A stretch of DNA of 64,000 nt from positions 62,001 to 126,000 of the forward strand of contig JANQNT010000023.1 in NCBI GenBank assembly GCA_028279445.1, read 5' to 3'. The notes below the pieces were generated by a model that did not search any database, had not been told where the DNA came from, and saw only the letters and a list, made by a program, of their open reading frames with translations. The DNA is from Tepidamorphaceae bacterium (lineage in GTDB: Bacteria; Pseudomonadota; Alphaproteobacteria; Rhizobiales; Tepidamorphaceae). The position numbers were made by a program, and so were the translations under genes. Each line of letters starts with the position of its first letter. Position 1 is the stretch's first letter. Below, in pieces: positions 18,404-29,132 of this stretch.

Positions 18404-18490
18404 GTGAGTTGTCGGGTTCCACGGGTGGGACGATGGCAGACTTGCCGCGGTGCCGGCCTTCACACACCCATTTCATTTCGCCACACGCCA

Positions 18491-19804
18491 CTACCCCCTC
18501 TGCATCACCGATACGAAGAACCCATCCGTGCCGGTGCGTCGGGGTGTCAGGGTCAGCCCCTCGTCACTGACGAGCGCGGCATCCAGCAGCCGGCCGCCGG
18601 CGTCGGCGCCGAGGCGTTCGGGGACGAAGGCTCGCGGGTCGCAGACCAAGAAGTCCGGGTTGTCGGCGAGGAAGGCGCTCACCTGGGCGTTGTTCTCCGC
18701 CGGCAGGATCGAGCAGGTGGCGTAGACCAGCGTGCCGCCGGCCTTCACGGTCGGGGCGGCGAGCGCCAGCGCCTCGCGCTGGTCTTGCAGCCGCTTCTCC
18801 AGCGCGCTCTCGCTCAGGCGCCACTTCGCATCCGGCCTGCGCCGCCACACGCCGGTGCCCGAACACGGCGCATCGACGAAGGCCATGTCGAGCTTGCCGG
18901 CAAGGTGCGCCAGCGCGGACGGATCGCTGCCGACGACCTGCACGTTGCGCACGCCCGCGCGGGTCAGCCGTGCGTGGATCGGGGCGAGACGTGATGCGTC
19001 CGTATCGAAGGCATAGATCTGCCCCTTGTTGGCGGCGAGGGCCGCCAGCGCCAGCGTCTTGCCGCCAGCACCCGCGCACAGATCGCCGATCTGGCGCGTG
19101 TCCGGCCGCATGGCGAGGATGGCGGCGATCTGCGAGGCCTCGTCCTGCACCTCGATGCGGCCGCGCTGGAAAGCGGCCTCGTTGTGCACATTGGGTGCCC
19201 GCGCCGGCCCCGAGCCCACGGGAATGCGCAACCCGCAGGGCGAAAACGGTGTCGGCCGGGGATCGAAGCGCTTCAGCGCCTTCGCCGCCTTGTCGCGGTC
19301 GCCCTTCAGCGTGTTGACGCGCAGGTCCACCGGGGCGCGCATTGCCAGCGCGGCCCCCTCCTCACCCCGCGCGTCGCCGAAGCCTTGCGCGAAAACGTCG
19401 TCCAGCCAGTCGGGATAGTCGCCACGCACGTGATCGGGCGCATCGGCCAGCGCCTCGGACGTCATGCAGCGCTGCAGCGCGGTGCGTTCGCCCGGCTCCA
19501 GGGGGCCGAGACTGTGGCGGTCCGAGGCCAGCGTTACCTCGATATGCTCGAGGTCCTTGTTCCAGAACCGGGCATAGGCGCCGAGTGCCAGCGCACGGCT
19601 TGTGTGAATTTGCATTGCATATGCAATTGAAGAGCGCTGCCGAAGCGCATCGAAGACCAGATTGCCGATCGCCGCGCGGTCGCCGGAGCCAGCGAAGCGG
19701 TGCGACAGGCCCCAGTCCTTCAGCGCGTCGGCAGCCGGCCGGCGGCGCGTGGCGATGTCGTCGAGCACCTCGGCAGCCGCGGCAATGCGCCCGCCGTCCC
19801 TCAT
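18491..19804 (-). CDS. RsmB/NOP-family rRNA (cytosine-C5) methyltransferase
   Basis: A 437-residue SAM-dependent RNA m5C methyltransferase. The N-terminal ~130 residues are helical; the catalytic domain has the SAM-binding DLCAGAGGKTLALAALAANK (about 240-259), ending with DTDASRLAPI. Motif IV FVDAPCSGTGVWRRRPDAKW and motif VI YATCSILPAENNAQV supply the two Cys of the NOP mechanism (release Cys in APCSG, nucleophile in TCS). Alphaproteobacteria often carry several such paralogues, so identity with RsmB (16S C967) is not certain. It lies 27 nt beyond guaB on the same strand. A peculiar AYAMQIHTSRALALGAY segment near residue 60 is still in frame. Confidence 0.9.
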   Translation of the reverse strand: MRDGGRIAAAAEVLDDIATRRRPAADALKDWGLSHRFAGSGDRAAIGNLVFDALRQRSSIAYAMQIHTSRALALGAYARFWNKDLEHIEVTLASDRHSLGPLEPGERTALQRCMTSEALADAPDHVRGDYPDWLDDVFAQGFGDARGEEGAALAMRAPVDLRVNTLKGDRDKAAKALKRFDPRPTPFSPCGLRIPVGSGPARAPNVHNEAAFQRGRIEVQDEASQIAAILAMRPDTRQIGDLCAGAGGKTLALAALAANKGQIYAFDTDASRLAPIHARLTRAGVRNVQVVGSDPSALAHLAGKLDMAFVDAPCSGTGVWRRRPDAKWRLSESALEKRLQDQREALALAAPTVKAGGTLVYATCSILPAENNAQVSAFLADNPDFLVCDPRAFVPERLGADAGGRLLDAALVSDEGLTLTPRRTGTDGFFVSVMQRG

Positions 19805-19831
19805 GATGGCGATGAACCGATCATGATCCGC

Positions 19832-21427
<1,596 letters not shown>

Positions 21428-21521
21428 TCAATCGTGGCTCGTGTCCATATCACGGCGAATCGGGCGGCGAAAGCCGATGCCCGCTCAAATGCACCCTTTG
21501 TCGCGGGTGGCGGGCGTGGCG

Positions 21522-22211
21522 TCAGTTCCCGGCGCCGCGAAAACCGCTCGCCAGCACGTAGAGCTCCACCGATTCCGCGCGGCTGGCCGGCGGCTTGATA
21601 TGGCGCACGGAGGCGAAGCGGCGCTTCATATCGGCCAGCAGCGCCTGCTCGGTGCCGCCCCGAAACACCTTTGCCAGGAAGGTTCCTCCGGGCGTCAGCA
21701 CCTGGAGTGCGAAGTCGTAGGCCGCCTCGAACAGCGCCAGCGTGCGCAGGTGGTCGGTGCGGCGATGGCCGGTGGTGGCCGCCGCCATGTCCGACAGCAC
21801 GACATCGACGGGACCGCCAAGGGCTGTCTCGAGGCGCGCGGGTGCATCCTCGTCCATGAAGTCCATCCGCAGCACATCCGCGCCGGGGACCGGGTCCATC
21901 TCCAGCAGGTCGATGGCGACGATGGCGCCATCGGAACCAATGCGCTCGGCGGCGACCTGGGTCCAGCCGCCAGGTGCCGCCCCCAGATCGAGAACGCGAG
22001 CGCCCGGCTTGAGAAACCGGTGCTTGTCGTCGATCTCGGCGAGCTTGAACGCCGCGCGGGAGCGATAGCCGGCGGCTTGCGCCTTCTCCACGTAAGGGTC
22101 GTTCAACTGGCGCTGCAGCCAGCGTGTCGAGGACGACGAGCGCCCCCGCGCGGTCTTCACCCGTGTCTTCAGCCCGCCACGGCGCCCCGAGCCTTGCCCC
22201 TTGCCGGTCAT
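21522..22211 (-). CDS. rlmE: 23S rRNA (uridine-2'-O-)-methyltransferase
   Basis: RlmE (FtsJ/RrmJ) methylates the ribose of U2552 in the A-loop of 23S rRNA, aiding late 50S assembly. The 229-residue protein has a basic N-terminal tail ([16 protein letters not shown]), then the K-D-K-E catalytic tetrad: Lys in [11 protein letters not shown], Asp in [13 protein letters not shown], Lys in FLAKVFRGG and Glu in [11 protein letters not shown]. The SAM site is [20 protein letters not shown]. The start at 22211 (MTGKGQGSG) follows the gppA-type stop by 10 nt, so the phosphatase and rlmE form a transcription unit, as is common in alphaproteobacteria. Confidence 0.96.
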   Translation of the reverse strand: MTGKGQGSGRRGGLKTRVKTARGRSSSSTRWLQRQLNDPYVEKAQAAGYRSRAAFKLAEIDDKHRFLKPGARVLDLGAAPGGWTQVAAERIGSDGAIVAIDLLEMDPVPGADVLRMDFMDEDAPARLETALGGPVDVVLSDMAAATTGHRRTDHLRTLALFEAAYDFALQVLTPGGTFLAKVFRGGTEQALLADMKRRFASVRHIKPPASRAESVELYVLASGFRGAGN

Positions 22212-22221
22212 GACCGCCCCA

Positions 22222-23538
22222 TCATGACGGCGCAGCGCCATTCGACCGCTGCGTGCCCTGCCCGCTCCACACGCCGTCGGCGGTCATCAGGGACATCAGG
22301 ATGCCCTCGCGCAAACCCCGGTCGGCGACCCGTACCCTGGCCCAGGGCCAGCGCTGGCGGATCGCCTCGAAGATGGCGCAGCCGGCCAGCACCAGATCGG
22401 CCCGGTCGCGGCCGATACAGGCATTGGCGGCGCGCTCCTCGTAGCTCATGGCGCAGAGGCGCTCGTTGACGTTCCGGATGCTGGACGGGCTCATCCAGGT
22501 GCCGTCGACGCGGCGGCGATCGTAGCGCCTCAGACCAAGATGCACGCCGGCGATGGTGGTCACCGTGCCGGACGTGCCGAGCAGGTGCACCTTGTCGCGG
22601 GCATGGCCGTCCAGCGCGCCGGCCGCATCGAACTCTGCCAGCATGTCCGCCACCTCGGCGACCATGGCGTTGAACGAGGCACCATCGACGCGGACGCCGC
22701 CATGGCGCTCGGCGATCCCCACGACGCCCACCGGCAGGGAAGTCCAGCCGACCACCGCATGGCTCATCGACCCTCGGGCATCGCCGTCGCGCCCGCCCAC
22801 CCGTGCCAGGTCGAGCACAACCAGTTCGGTGGAGCCGCCGCCGATATCGAAGACGACGACGCCGCTGGCCTGCGGATCGATCAGCGAGGCACAGCCGGCG
22901 ACCGCCAGATGCGCCTCCGCTTCGCGCGAGACGACCTCCAGCGTCAAACCGGTTTCCTGTTTGACCCGATCGAGGAAAACGTCCCCGTTCCTGGCCTGGC
23001 GGCAGGCCTCGGTGGCGATGAAGCGATGCCGGTTGACCCCGTTGATGACGAGCTTGTCGCGGCACACATTCAGCGCTTCGAGCGCCCGGGTCATGGCGCC
23101 GTCGGACAACACCCCTGCGCTCGAAAGCCCCTCACCGAGACGAACGACGCGCGAAAACGCGTCGACCACGCGGAAATTGTAACGGGTCGGCTGTGCGACC
23201 AGCAGTCGGCAATTGTTGGTGCCAAGATCCAGCGCGGCATAGACGGGCTCATCGTCGCGCAGACGCCGTGCCCGCGCGCGGCCCCGATGCCCCCGCTTGC
23301 CGCCATGTGGTTTGCCACCGTGTGGTTTGCCGGCGCGTGACTTGTCCGCCCGTGCCTTGGTGGCGCGCGGCGTTGCGTCCTTGCTGTCGGGGTCGGACCG
23401 GGGTGCGCCCGCGCCATCCGCGTTGGCCGCCGGCGTACCTGCTGCGCTGGCATTTCCGGAACCGCCACGGCGCCCGCGCCGTCTGCGCCGGCGTCGCCGC
23501 GGACCGCCGTTCGGGGCTTGCCCTTCGGGTCCTTGCAC
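22222..23538 (-). CDS. Ppx/GppA phosphatase family protein with basic N-terminal tail
   Basis: An exopolyphosphatase or pppGpp phosphohydrolase of the ASKHA fold, acting on polyphosphate or pppGpp. The catalytic domain starts near residue 108 with [20 protein letters not shown] (phosphate-1 loop) and includes [36 protein letters not shown] and [18 protein letters not shown]. The first ~100 residues are low complexity: eight consecutive Arg, Gly/Ala-rich spacers and GKPHGG repeats, perhaps for polyphosphate or nucleic-acid binding. No ATG lies near the domain; I propose the GTG at 23538 ([12 protein letters not shown]). The only in-frame ATG, at 23775, would run back close to the tRNA and is improbable. 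The RNA methyltransferase gene rlmE follows. Confidence 0.87.
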   Translation of the reverse strand: MQGPEGQAPNGGPRRRRRRRRGRRGGSGNASAAGTPAANADGAGAPRSDPDSKDATPRATKARADKSRAGKPHGGKPHGGKRGHRGRARARRLRDDEPVYAALDLGTNNCRLLVAQPTRYNFRVVDAFSRVVRLGEGLSSAGVLSDGAMTRALEALNVCRDKLVINGVNRHRFIATEACRQARNGDVFLDRVKQETGLTLEVVSREAEAHLAVAGCASLIDPQASGVVVFDIGGGSTELVVLDLARVGGRDGDARGSMSHAVVGWTSLPVGVVGIAERHGGVRVDGASFNAMVAEVADMLAEFDAAGALDGHARDKVHLLGTSGTVTTIAGVHLGLRRYDRRRVDGTWMSPSSIRNVNERLCAMSYEERAANACIGRDRADLVLAGCAIFEAIRQRWPWARVRVADRGLREGILMSLMTADGVWSGQGTQRSNGAAPS

Positions 23539-23825
23539 GAGCGTCGTCCCGTCCGGGGCCGGCAATCCTGCCCACGGTGACGTCCGGCGGATGATACGCG
23601 CGTCACCGATGGGCGCAGCCGGCCCGATCCAAAGTTGCCGCAAGCGTAACAAGATGTGCCGCGCGCGCAAAGCGCTACCATCTGCCCAGTGGGGTCGGCG
23701 ATGGCGGTTCGCTGGCGATTTCACAATCTGGCGGACACGCGTGCTTGAATCCGCCGCCGGGGCTATGATAGCCAACGCGCCTGCCTAACCGCGCAATCGG
23801 ACATGTCCGGCGCGCGCGTTCCTGC

Positions 23826-23899
23826 TGGGGAATAGTTTAACGGTAGAACAGCGGACTCTGACTCCGTCGGTCCTGGTTCGAATCCAGGTTCCCCAGCCA
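23826..23899 (+). tRNA. tRNA-Gln (anticodon CTG)
   Basis: A 74-nt tRNA including the encoded CCA end. The acceptor stem pairs TGGGGAA with TTCCCCA, the discriminator is G, the D-arm contains GTTTAACGGTAGAAC, the anticodon loop is CT-CTG-AC within GCGGA/TCCGT, and the T-arm is CTGG-TTCGAAT-CCAG. The anticodon CTG reads CAG. It is a stand-alone gene between the divergent Ppx/GppA and the capD-like genes. Confidence 0.97.
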
Positions 23900-24004
23900 A
23901 CCACTCCACCATTCCAGATGTACGGCTGTACAGGGGCATCTTCCGGCACCCGGAGGCTCCAGTACGCCTAGCTCCCCACAATCTGTCGCCGAACTGATCG
24001 GCGA

Positions 24005-25921
24005 TCACATGCCCGGCTGGACTTTTGGGGTCTCATCGTTGCCGGCAGCGGCGGCGTATCCGGCCACGTAGCGCTGCAGGATCATGCGAATCTTGTGCTT
24101 GTCGCGTGTCTCAAGCACCTCGCCGATCTGCTTCAGCATCGCGGCGACCTCGATTTCCGACAGCGGAGACTCGGAGGCGCGCAGGATTTTCTCGTGCGGG
24201 GTCTGGATCAGACTGTCATCGTCGATCAGCAGCTCCTCGTAGAGCTTCTCGCCCGCACGCAGGCCGCAGAACTCGATTTCGACGTCGCCATCGGGATTGT
24301 CGGCGTCACGCACCGTGCGGTTGGCCAGCTTGATCATCCGGCGGGCCAGGTCGACGATCTTGACCGGGGCGCCCATGTCCAGGACGAACATGTCATCGCC
24401 CTCCGAGAACGCGCCGGCGAGCAGCACCAGGCGCGATGCTTCGGAAATCGTCATGAAGTAGCGCGTCACTTCGGGATGCGTGACCGTGACCGGACCGCCG
24501 CGGCGGATCTGCTCATGAAACAGCGGCACGACCGAGCCCGATGAACCCAGCACATTGCCGAACCGTACCATGGCGAAGCGTGTGCGCTGCGCCTTGCGCT
24601 GGGCCTCATGGACGATCAGTTCGGCAAGGCGTTTGGTGGCGCCCATGACATTGGTCGGACGCACGGCCTTGTCGGTCGAGATCAGAATGAAGCGCTCGAT
24701 GCCGGCATCGCGCGCCGCTTCGGCCACCGTGTGCGTGCCGATCGCATTGTTGCGGATGCCCTCGACTTCGTTCTCCTCCACCAGCGGAACGTGCTTGTAG
24801 GCCGCCGCGTGCAGGATGATGTCCACACCGTGCTGTTCGATCACCGCGTCCACGGCTGGCCGGTCAATCACCGAGCCAAGACAGCAGGCAATCTCGACAC
24901 CCTTCTCGGCGGCGAGCGGCCTGAGTGTCCGCTCGATCTCGTAAAGCGCGAGTTCGCAGCGCTCGAAGAGGACAATACGGCCCAGTTCGCAGTCGACCAG
25001 TTGCCGGCAAAGCTCCGAACCGATCGAACCACCCGCGCCAGTGACCATCACGCTGCGCCCAGCATAGGCCTTGGCCACCTCGGGAATGTCGAGATCGACT
25101 TTTTCCCGTTCAAGCAACTCGTCGGGCGAGATGGGCCGCAGTTCGTCGACCCAGCTCTTGCCCGACACCAGATCGACGTAGGACGGGATCGCCTGAACCT
25201 CGCAGGGCAGCGCTTCGAGCGTCTTGTGCAGTCGCTCGCGCTGGCCGATCGTCATCGAGGGGATCGCTATCAGGACGCGATCGATCTCGTTCTTGTGCGC
25301 CATCTGCTCCAGGACGGACGGGTGGCACACACGCACGCCCCCGATGATGATGCCATGCAGCGCGGAATTGTCGTCGACGAAGATGACGGGCCGCAGCTCG
25401 CGCGACTGACGCAACGCGTTGGCCAGTTGCGTGCCTGCCGCCCCTGCACCGTAGATTGCCACGGACGTATGGCTGCCGGTGGCCTGCTTGATGTGCCCCA
25501 GGACACCAAGCACGAGCATGCGCATGGCAACGGCGTTGAGAAAGAAGATGGCACCGAAAATCAGCGGCACCGAACGCGGCGCCCACAGGCTGAACATATA
25601 ACTGACCGTGATGGCCAGCAGCGTCAGCCCGGCCGAGCAGGCGCCAAGCCGCGCCATGGCGTGCATATCGAAGGCATGGAGCTTCAGCCGGTTGAGCCGC
25701 AGCAGCCACAGAAGGCCCACACCGCCAACGAAGATGACAAGAAAATAGACCGCAGAGAGCGACTCGTGCTGGTGTGGGACAATCGAGCCGATGCGCAGGG
25801 CAAAGGCAATGTAGAGACTGATCGGGATCAACGCGCTATCGGCGGCGACGACAAGTACCTTCTTGAGCCACCGCGGCCACGCGAAAGGGTCCGCCCATTT
25901 CGTACGCATCACCAGGGACAT
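24005..25921 (-). CDS. Membrane nucleotide-sugar epimerase/dehydratase (FlaA1/WbpM/CapD family)
   Basis: A 638-residue inner-membrane enzyme that converts UDP-GlcNAc (or a relative) to 4,6-dehydrated or epimerised sugars for surface polysaccharides. Residues ~20-140 form four helices; ~150-270 is a CoA-binding-like Rossmann domain (VAIYGAGAAGTQLANALRQS); ~290-580 is the SDR catalytic domain with SVMVTGAGGSIGSELCRQL. The active-site stretch LISTDKAVRPTNVMGATKR shows Asp-Lys and Met-Gly-x-x-Lys in place of YxxxK, as in long-chain WbpM-type enzymes. The length fits. It likely belongs functionally with the polysaccharide block at 35-44 kb, although the cox operon lies between them. Confidence 0.92.
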   Translation of the reverse strand: MSLVMRTKWADPFAWPRWLKKVLVVAADSALIPISLYIAFALRIGSIVPHQHESLSAVYFLVIFVGGVGLLWLLRLNRLKLHAFDMHAMARLGACSAGLTLLAITVSYMFSLWAPRSVPLIFGAIFFLNAVAMRMLVLGVLGHIKQATGSHTSVAIYGAGAAGTQLANALRQSRELRPVIFVDDNSALHGIIIGGVRVCHPSVLEQMAHKNEIDRVLIAIPSMTIGQRERLHKTLEALPCEVQAIPSYVDLVSGKSWVDELRPISPDELLEREKVDLDIPEVAKAYAGRSVMVTGAGGSIGSELCRQLVDCELGRIVLFERCELALYEIERTLRPLAAEKGVEIACCLGSVIDRPAVDAVIEQHGVDIILHAAAYKHVPLVEENEVEGIRNNAIGTHTVAEAARDAGIERFILISTDKAVRPTNVMGATKRLAELIVHEAQRKAQRTRFAMVRFGNVLGSSGSVVPLFHEQIRRGGPVTVTHPEVTRYFMTISEASRLVLLAGAFSEGDDMFVLDMGAPVKIVDLARRMIKLANRTVRDADNPDGDVEIEFCGLRAGEKLYEELLIDDDSLIQTPHEKILRASESPLSEIEVAAMLKQIGEVLETRDKHKIRMILQRYVAGYAAAAGNDETPKVQPGM

Positions 25922-26406
25922 TCCCGCTCACTCTGACGCCCAAGACCTGACCACTGCCCTGCTCGCGGCGCATGTGCCGTGAGGGCATTATGCCTCTATT
26001 GGCTCGATGTCTGTCTTGGCCCGCCCGCCGCCCAAATGCCGAATACGCTCAAACTGCGCGGAGCGCGAGCCAAACAGCTCAACAACGGCTAGTGTTAATC
26101 TATTCCAAATCGAGCAAATTGTCCAGTTTTTCAGTCTTGGCGTTAGGTGGATTGAGTAAAAGTCATATCGTCCGAATTCGATTGTTCGCGGCTTGCATTT
26201 CAACCGACGGCGCGCCGGTTCCCTGGGCGTCTTCGGTCGACGGCAATCCATGCGTTATCAGGGATTCCGCGACACCCCACCGGCTGAACTTTACGGCTAC
26301 AAGGCATCAACGCATGCACAGGCGTGACCCTGCAGTCACCCTCCCGCATTTGTCGCACATTCGCCGCTTTGTTATCCTCCCTGGAAGAGTTCCAAGGGGT
26401 TCACGG
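25922..26406. other. Long divergent intergenic region upstream of the cox operon
   Basis: About 485 nt between the capD-like gene and coxC. The part around 26080-26200 is richer in A/T than its surroundings and includes short direct/inverted pieces such as GAGCAAATTGTCCAG and TCGTCCGAATTCGATTG. It is the likely site of cox control, but I cannot identify a defined operator. An open frame crosses it into coxC but lacks recognisable protein sequence before residue MLEFSHN. Confidence 0.5.
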
Positions 26407-27582
26407 TTGCTCGAGTTCTCGCACAATGGCTGGCTGGTGCTGGCTTCGCTGGCGGTCTCGTTCATGGCCGCCTTCACGGGACTGTCGCTGACGCAGGGCG
26501 CCTCGGCGCTCGGCGTCGCGCCGCGCAAGCTCGTCGTGGCGCTTTCGGCCGTGGTGCTGGGCGGCGGCATCTGGTCGATGCACTTCGTCGCCATGCTCGG
26601 CCTCGAACTGCCGATCCTGTTCTACTATGACGCGGTGATCACGCTGATCTCGGCATTGGTGGCGATCCTGATGGTCGGGCTGGCGCTGCTGATCCTGCAC
26701 TTCTATCCGCGCACCACCTTGACCATCACCACGGCCGGCGCCATCGTCGGTCTCGGTATCGCCGTGATGCACTATGTCGGCATGCTGGGGATGCAACTCT
26801 GTCGACCCGTGTTCAGCGTTTTCGACATCGCGGTCTCGACGATTGCGGCGGTGGCGCTCTCCAATCTGGCGATCTGGGTTGCCTATGGCGCACGCACCCA
26901 TCGCAACATCATCGCCGGCACCGCCTGCTTCGGCCTTGCCGTGTTCATCGTCCATTTCGTGGCGATGTGGCACACCGGCTTCATCGCCATCGACGGCAGC
27001 GGCGGCGGCGCCGGTCCGCTGATCAGCAACCAGGTGCTGGCGCTCGGCGTCACCGTGTCGGTGTTCCTGATCTGCGGCGCGTTCCTGCTCACCGGCGTGA
27101 CCTTCCTGTCGCGGCCGGACCAACGTCAGCGCCGGACAGCGGCAGCCACCGAGGCAGAGCCGGCACAGCCGGTGGCGCTGCCCGACATGCCGGCTTCCGA
27201 CCAGAACAACATCCTCGACACCGAAGCGATGGCCGCGAGCGCCTTCGGCGGCGGCATTCCCTACGAGAGCGAGGGACACACCCGCTTCGCCGATCCCGCG
27301 CGCATCGCCGCGGTGCGCGCCGAGGGGCACTACACGGTGCTCTACATGGACGAGACGAAGCTGTTTTGTCCGTGGTCGATCTCGCGCGCCGAGGCCCGGC
27401 TGGTGAAGGCCGGTTTCGTGCGCGCCCATCGCAGCTACCTGATCAATCCCGGTCACGTCTCCAGCTTTACGCGAACCAAAGACACCGGAGTTTGCTACTT
27501 TGAGGCCGTCGGCTCGCTGCCGAAGGTTCCGGTCAGCCGATCCCGACTCGGCAACGTGCGCGCGGTCCTCGGCCTGGCCTGA
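26407..27582 (+). CDS. coxC: MHYT-LytTR membrane regulator (CoxC/CoxH type)
   Basis: A 391-residue regulator with an N-terminal MHYT sensor of six to seven helices (residues ~1-245) and a C-terminal LytTR DNA-binding domain (~290-391). The sensor shows the repeated MHFVAM, MHYVGM and VHFVAM motifs, thought to bind metal and sense a gas such as CO or O2. The LytTR domain has IAAVRAEGHYTVLYMDETKL and FVRAHRSYLINPGHV. In Oligotropha cox clusters CoxC and CoxH have this architecture, and its position in front of coxMSL supports a role in CO-dependent control. I use the TTG at 26407: it follows AAGGGG by 6 nt and gives MLEFSHNGWLVLASL. The symbol coxC rather than coxH rests on its position upstream. 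Confidence 0.85.
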   Translation: MLEFSHNGWLVLASLAVSFMAAFTGLSLTQGASALGVAPRKLVVALSAVVLGGGIWSMHFVAMLGLELPILFYYDAVITLISALVAILMVGLALLILHFYPRTTLTITTAGAIVGLGIAVMHYVGMLGMQLCRPVFSVFDIAVSTIAAVALSNLAIWVAYGARTHRNIIAGTACFGLAVFIVHFVAMWHTGFIAIDGSGGGAGPLISNQVLALGVTVSVFLICGAFLLTGVTFLSRPDQRQRRTAAATEAEPAQPVALPDMPASDQNNILDTEAMAASAFGGGIPYESEGHTRFADPARIAAVRAEGHYTVLYMDETKLFCPWSISRAEARLVKAGFVRAHRSYLINPGHVSSFTRTKDTGVCYFEAVGSLPKVPVSRSRLGNVRAVLGLA

Positions 27583-27729
27583 TCCACACGCCATTCGTGC
27601 GCGCATTTCGCATTTCGTGAATCGTTGGCTTTCGTTCGTTCACGCGTGCTTGGACGCGTGCGCGCACCTCGCGTCAACTCCCGGCCAATCGCTGGAGCTC
27701 GACATCCAGCCGGAGGAGGAAACGCGATC

Positions 27730-28593
27730 ATGATACCAACCGGCTTTTCGTATCATCGGCCGGCCGACCTGGCGTCGGCCGTCGGTCTGCTGCAGGCCCA
27801 TGGTGACGAGGCCCGCGTCATCGCCGGCGGGCACAGCCTGATCCCGATGATGAAGCTGCGCATGGCCGACCTGTCCCATCTGGTCGACCTGCAGGACATC
27901 GCCGATCTCAAGGGCATCGAGATCACCGACGACACGGTGACCATCGGCGCGATGGTCACCCAGCATGAGCTGATCGACAGCGACGCGCTTGCCGCCGCGA
28001 TCCCGCTGATCCGCGAGGCGGCGCTGCAGATCGCCGACCCGCAGGTGCGCTACATGGGCACGCTGGGCGGCAATGTAGCCAACGGCGATCCGGGCAACGA
28101 CATGCCGGGGCTGATGCAGTGTCTCGGCGCGACCTACGCGCTGAGCGGCCCCGACGGCGGCCGTGAGGTGGCCGCGCGCAGTTTCTATGAGGCGGCCTAC
28201 TTCACCGCGCGCGAGGATGAGGAGATCCTGACCCGCGTCACCATCCCGCGCCCGGCCGGCGGCACCGGCTACGCCTATGAGAAACAGAAGCGCAAGATCG
28301 GCGACTACGCGACCGCCGCAGCCGCAGTGCTGATCCGCATGGACGGCGGCGCTTGTGCCGAAGCCTCCATCGCCATGACCAATCTCGCCGACACGCCCGT
28401 TTGGGCCGAAGACGCCGCAGCAGCGCTGGTTGGCACAACCGTCGACGATGCCGCCCGCAAGGCGGCCATCGAGACGGCAGTCGCCGCGATCGATCCGGTG
28501 ACCGACAACCGGGGGCCCGTCGAATTCAAGCAGCACGTGGCCGGTGTGATCCTCGGCCGCGCCATCGACCGTGCGCTTGAGCGCGCAAGCTGA
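27730..28593 (+). CDS. coxM: Aerobic CO dehydrogenase, FAD-binding medium subunit
   Basis: The 287-residue flavoprotein subunit of the molybdenum CO dehydrogenase passes electrons from the Fe-S subunit to the quinone pool. Length is practically that of Oligotropha CoxM. FAD-binding motifs are [20 protein letters not shown] (residues ~32-51) and [20 protein letters not shown] (~110-129); both are of the AGGHS and TLGGN type seen in CO dehydrogenases. The C-terminal CODH FAD domain includes [20 protein letters not shown]. The ATG at 27730 is preceded by AGGAGGAAA, an excellent ribosome-binding site. It opens the structural cluster coxM-S-L. Confidence 0.97.
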   Translation: MIPTGFSYHRPADLASAVGLLQAHGDEARVIAGGHSLIPMMKLRMADLSHLVDLQDIADLKGIEITDDTVTIGAMVTQHELIDSDALAAAIPLIREAALQIADPQVRYMGTLGGNVANGDPGNDMPGLMQCLGATYALSGPDGGREVAARSFYEAAYFTAREDEEILTRVTIPRPAGGTGYAYEKQKRKIGDYATAAAAVLIRMDGGACAEASIAMTNLADTPVWAEDAAAALVGTTVDDAARKAAIETAVAAIDPVTDNRGPVEFKQHVAGVILGRAIDRALERAS

Positions 28594-28637
28594 CGCCAGA
28601 CATCCCCCCAAAGATATCCGCCAGGAGACGTCCCCAC

Positions 28638-29132
28638 ATGAGCAAGTTGCACGTAAAGATGACCATCAATGGTCAGGAGGTGGAGGGGTTCGCCGAACCG
28701 CGCACCCTGCTGATCCATTTCCTGCGCGAGGAACTCGGCATCACCGGACCGCATATCGGCTGCGAGACGTCCCATTGCGGCGCCTGCACCGTGGACATGG
28801 ACGGCAGGTCGGTGAAGTCCTGCACGCTGTTCGTCGGCCAGGCCGACGGCGCCGATATCACCACGGTGGAGGGGCTGACCAACGCGGACGGTTCGCTCGG
28901 CGTGATCCAGGAGATGTTCCGCGAGCACCACGGCCTGCAATGCGGCTTCTGCACGCCGGGGATGATCACCCGGGCGCATCGGCTGCTGCAGGAGAACCCC
29001 GACCCCAGTGAGGAGGACATCCGCTTCGGCATGTCCGGAAACCTGTGCCGCTGCACCGGCTACCAGAACATCGTCAAGGCGATCCGCGCATCCGCTGACA
29101 CCCTGAATGCCGTGAAGGAGGCTGCGGAATGA
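28638..29132 (+). CDS. coxS: Aerobic CO dehydrogenase, [2Fe-2S] small subunit
   Basis: A 164-residue subunit with two [2Fe-2S] clusters. The N-terminal ferredoxin-like cluster uses Cys42, Cys47, Cys50 and Cys62 ([10 protein letters not shown]...SC). The second, helical cluster domain uses Cys102, Cys105, Cys137 and Cys139 (QCGFC...LCRC). The eight Cys positions fit xanthine-oxidase-family small subunits exactly. It relays electrons from the Mo-Cu site in CoxL to FAD in CoxM. Its stop overlaps the coxL start by ATGA, consistent with coupled translation. Confidence 0.98.
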   Translation: MSKLHVKMTINGQEVEGFAEPRTLLIHFLREELGITGPHIGCETSHCGACTVDMDGRSVKSCTLFVGQADGADITTVEGLTNADGSLGVIQEMFREHHGLQCGFCTPGMITRAHRLLQENPDPSEEDIRFGMSGNLCRCTGYQNIVKAIRASADTLNAVKEAAE

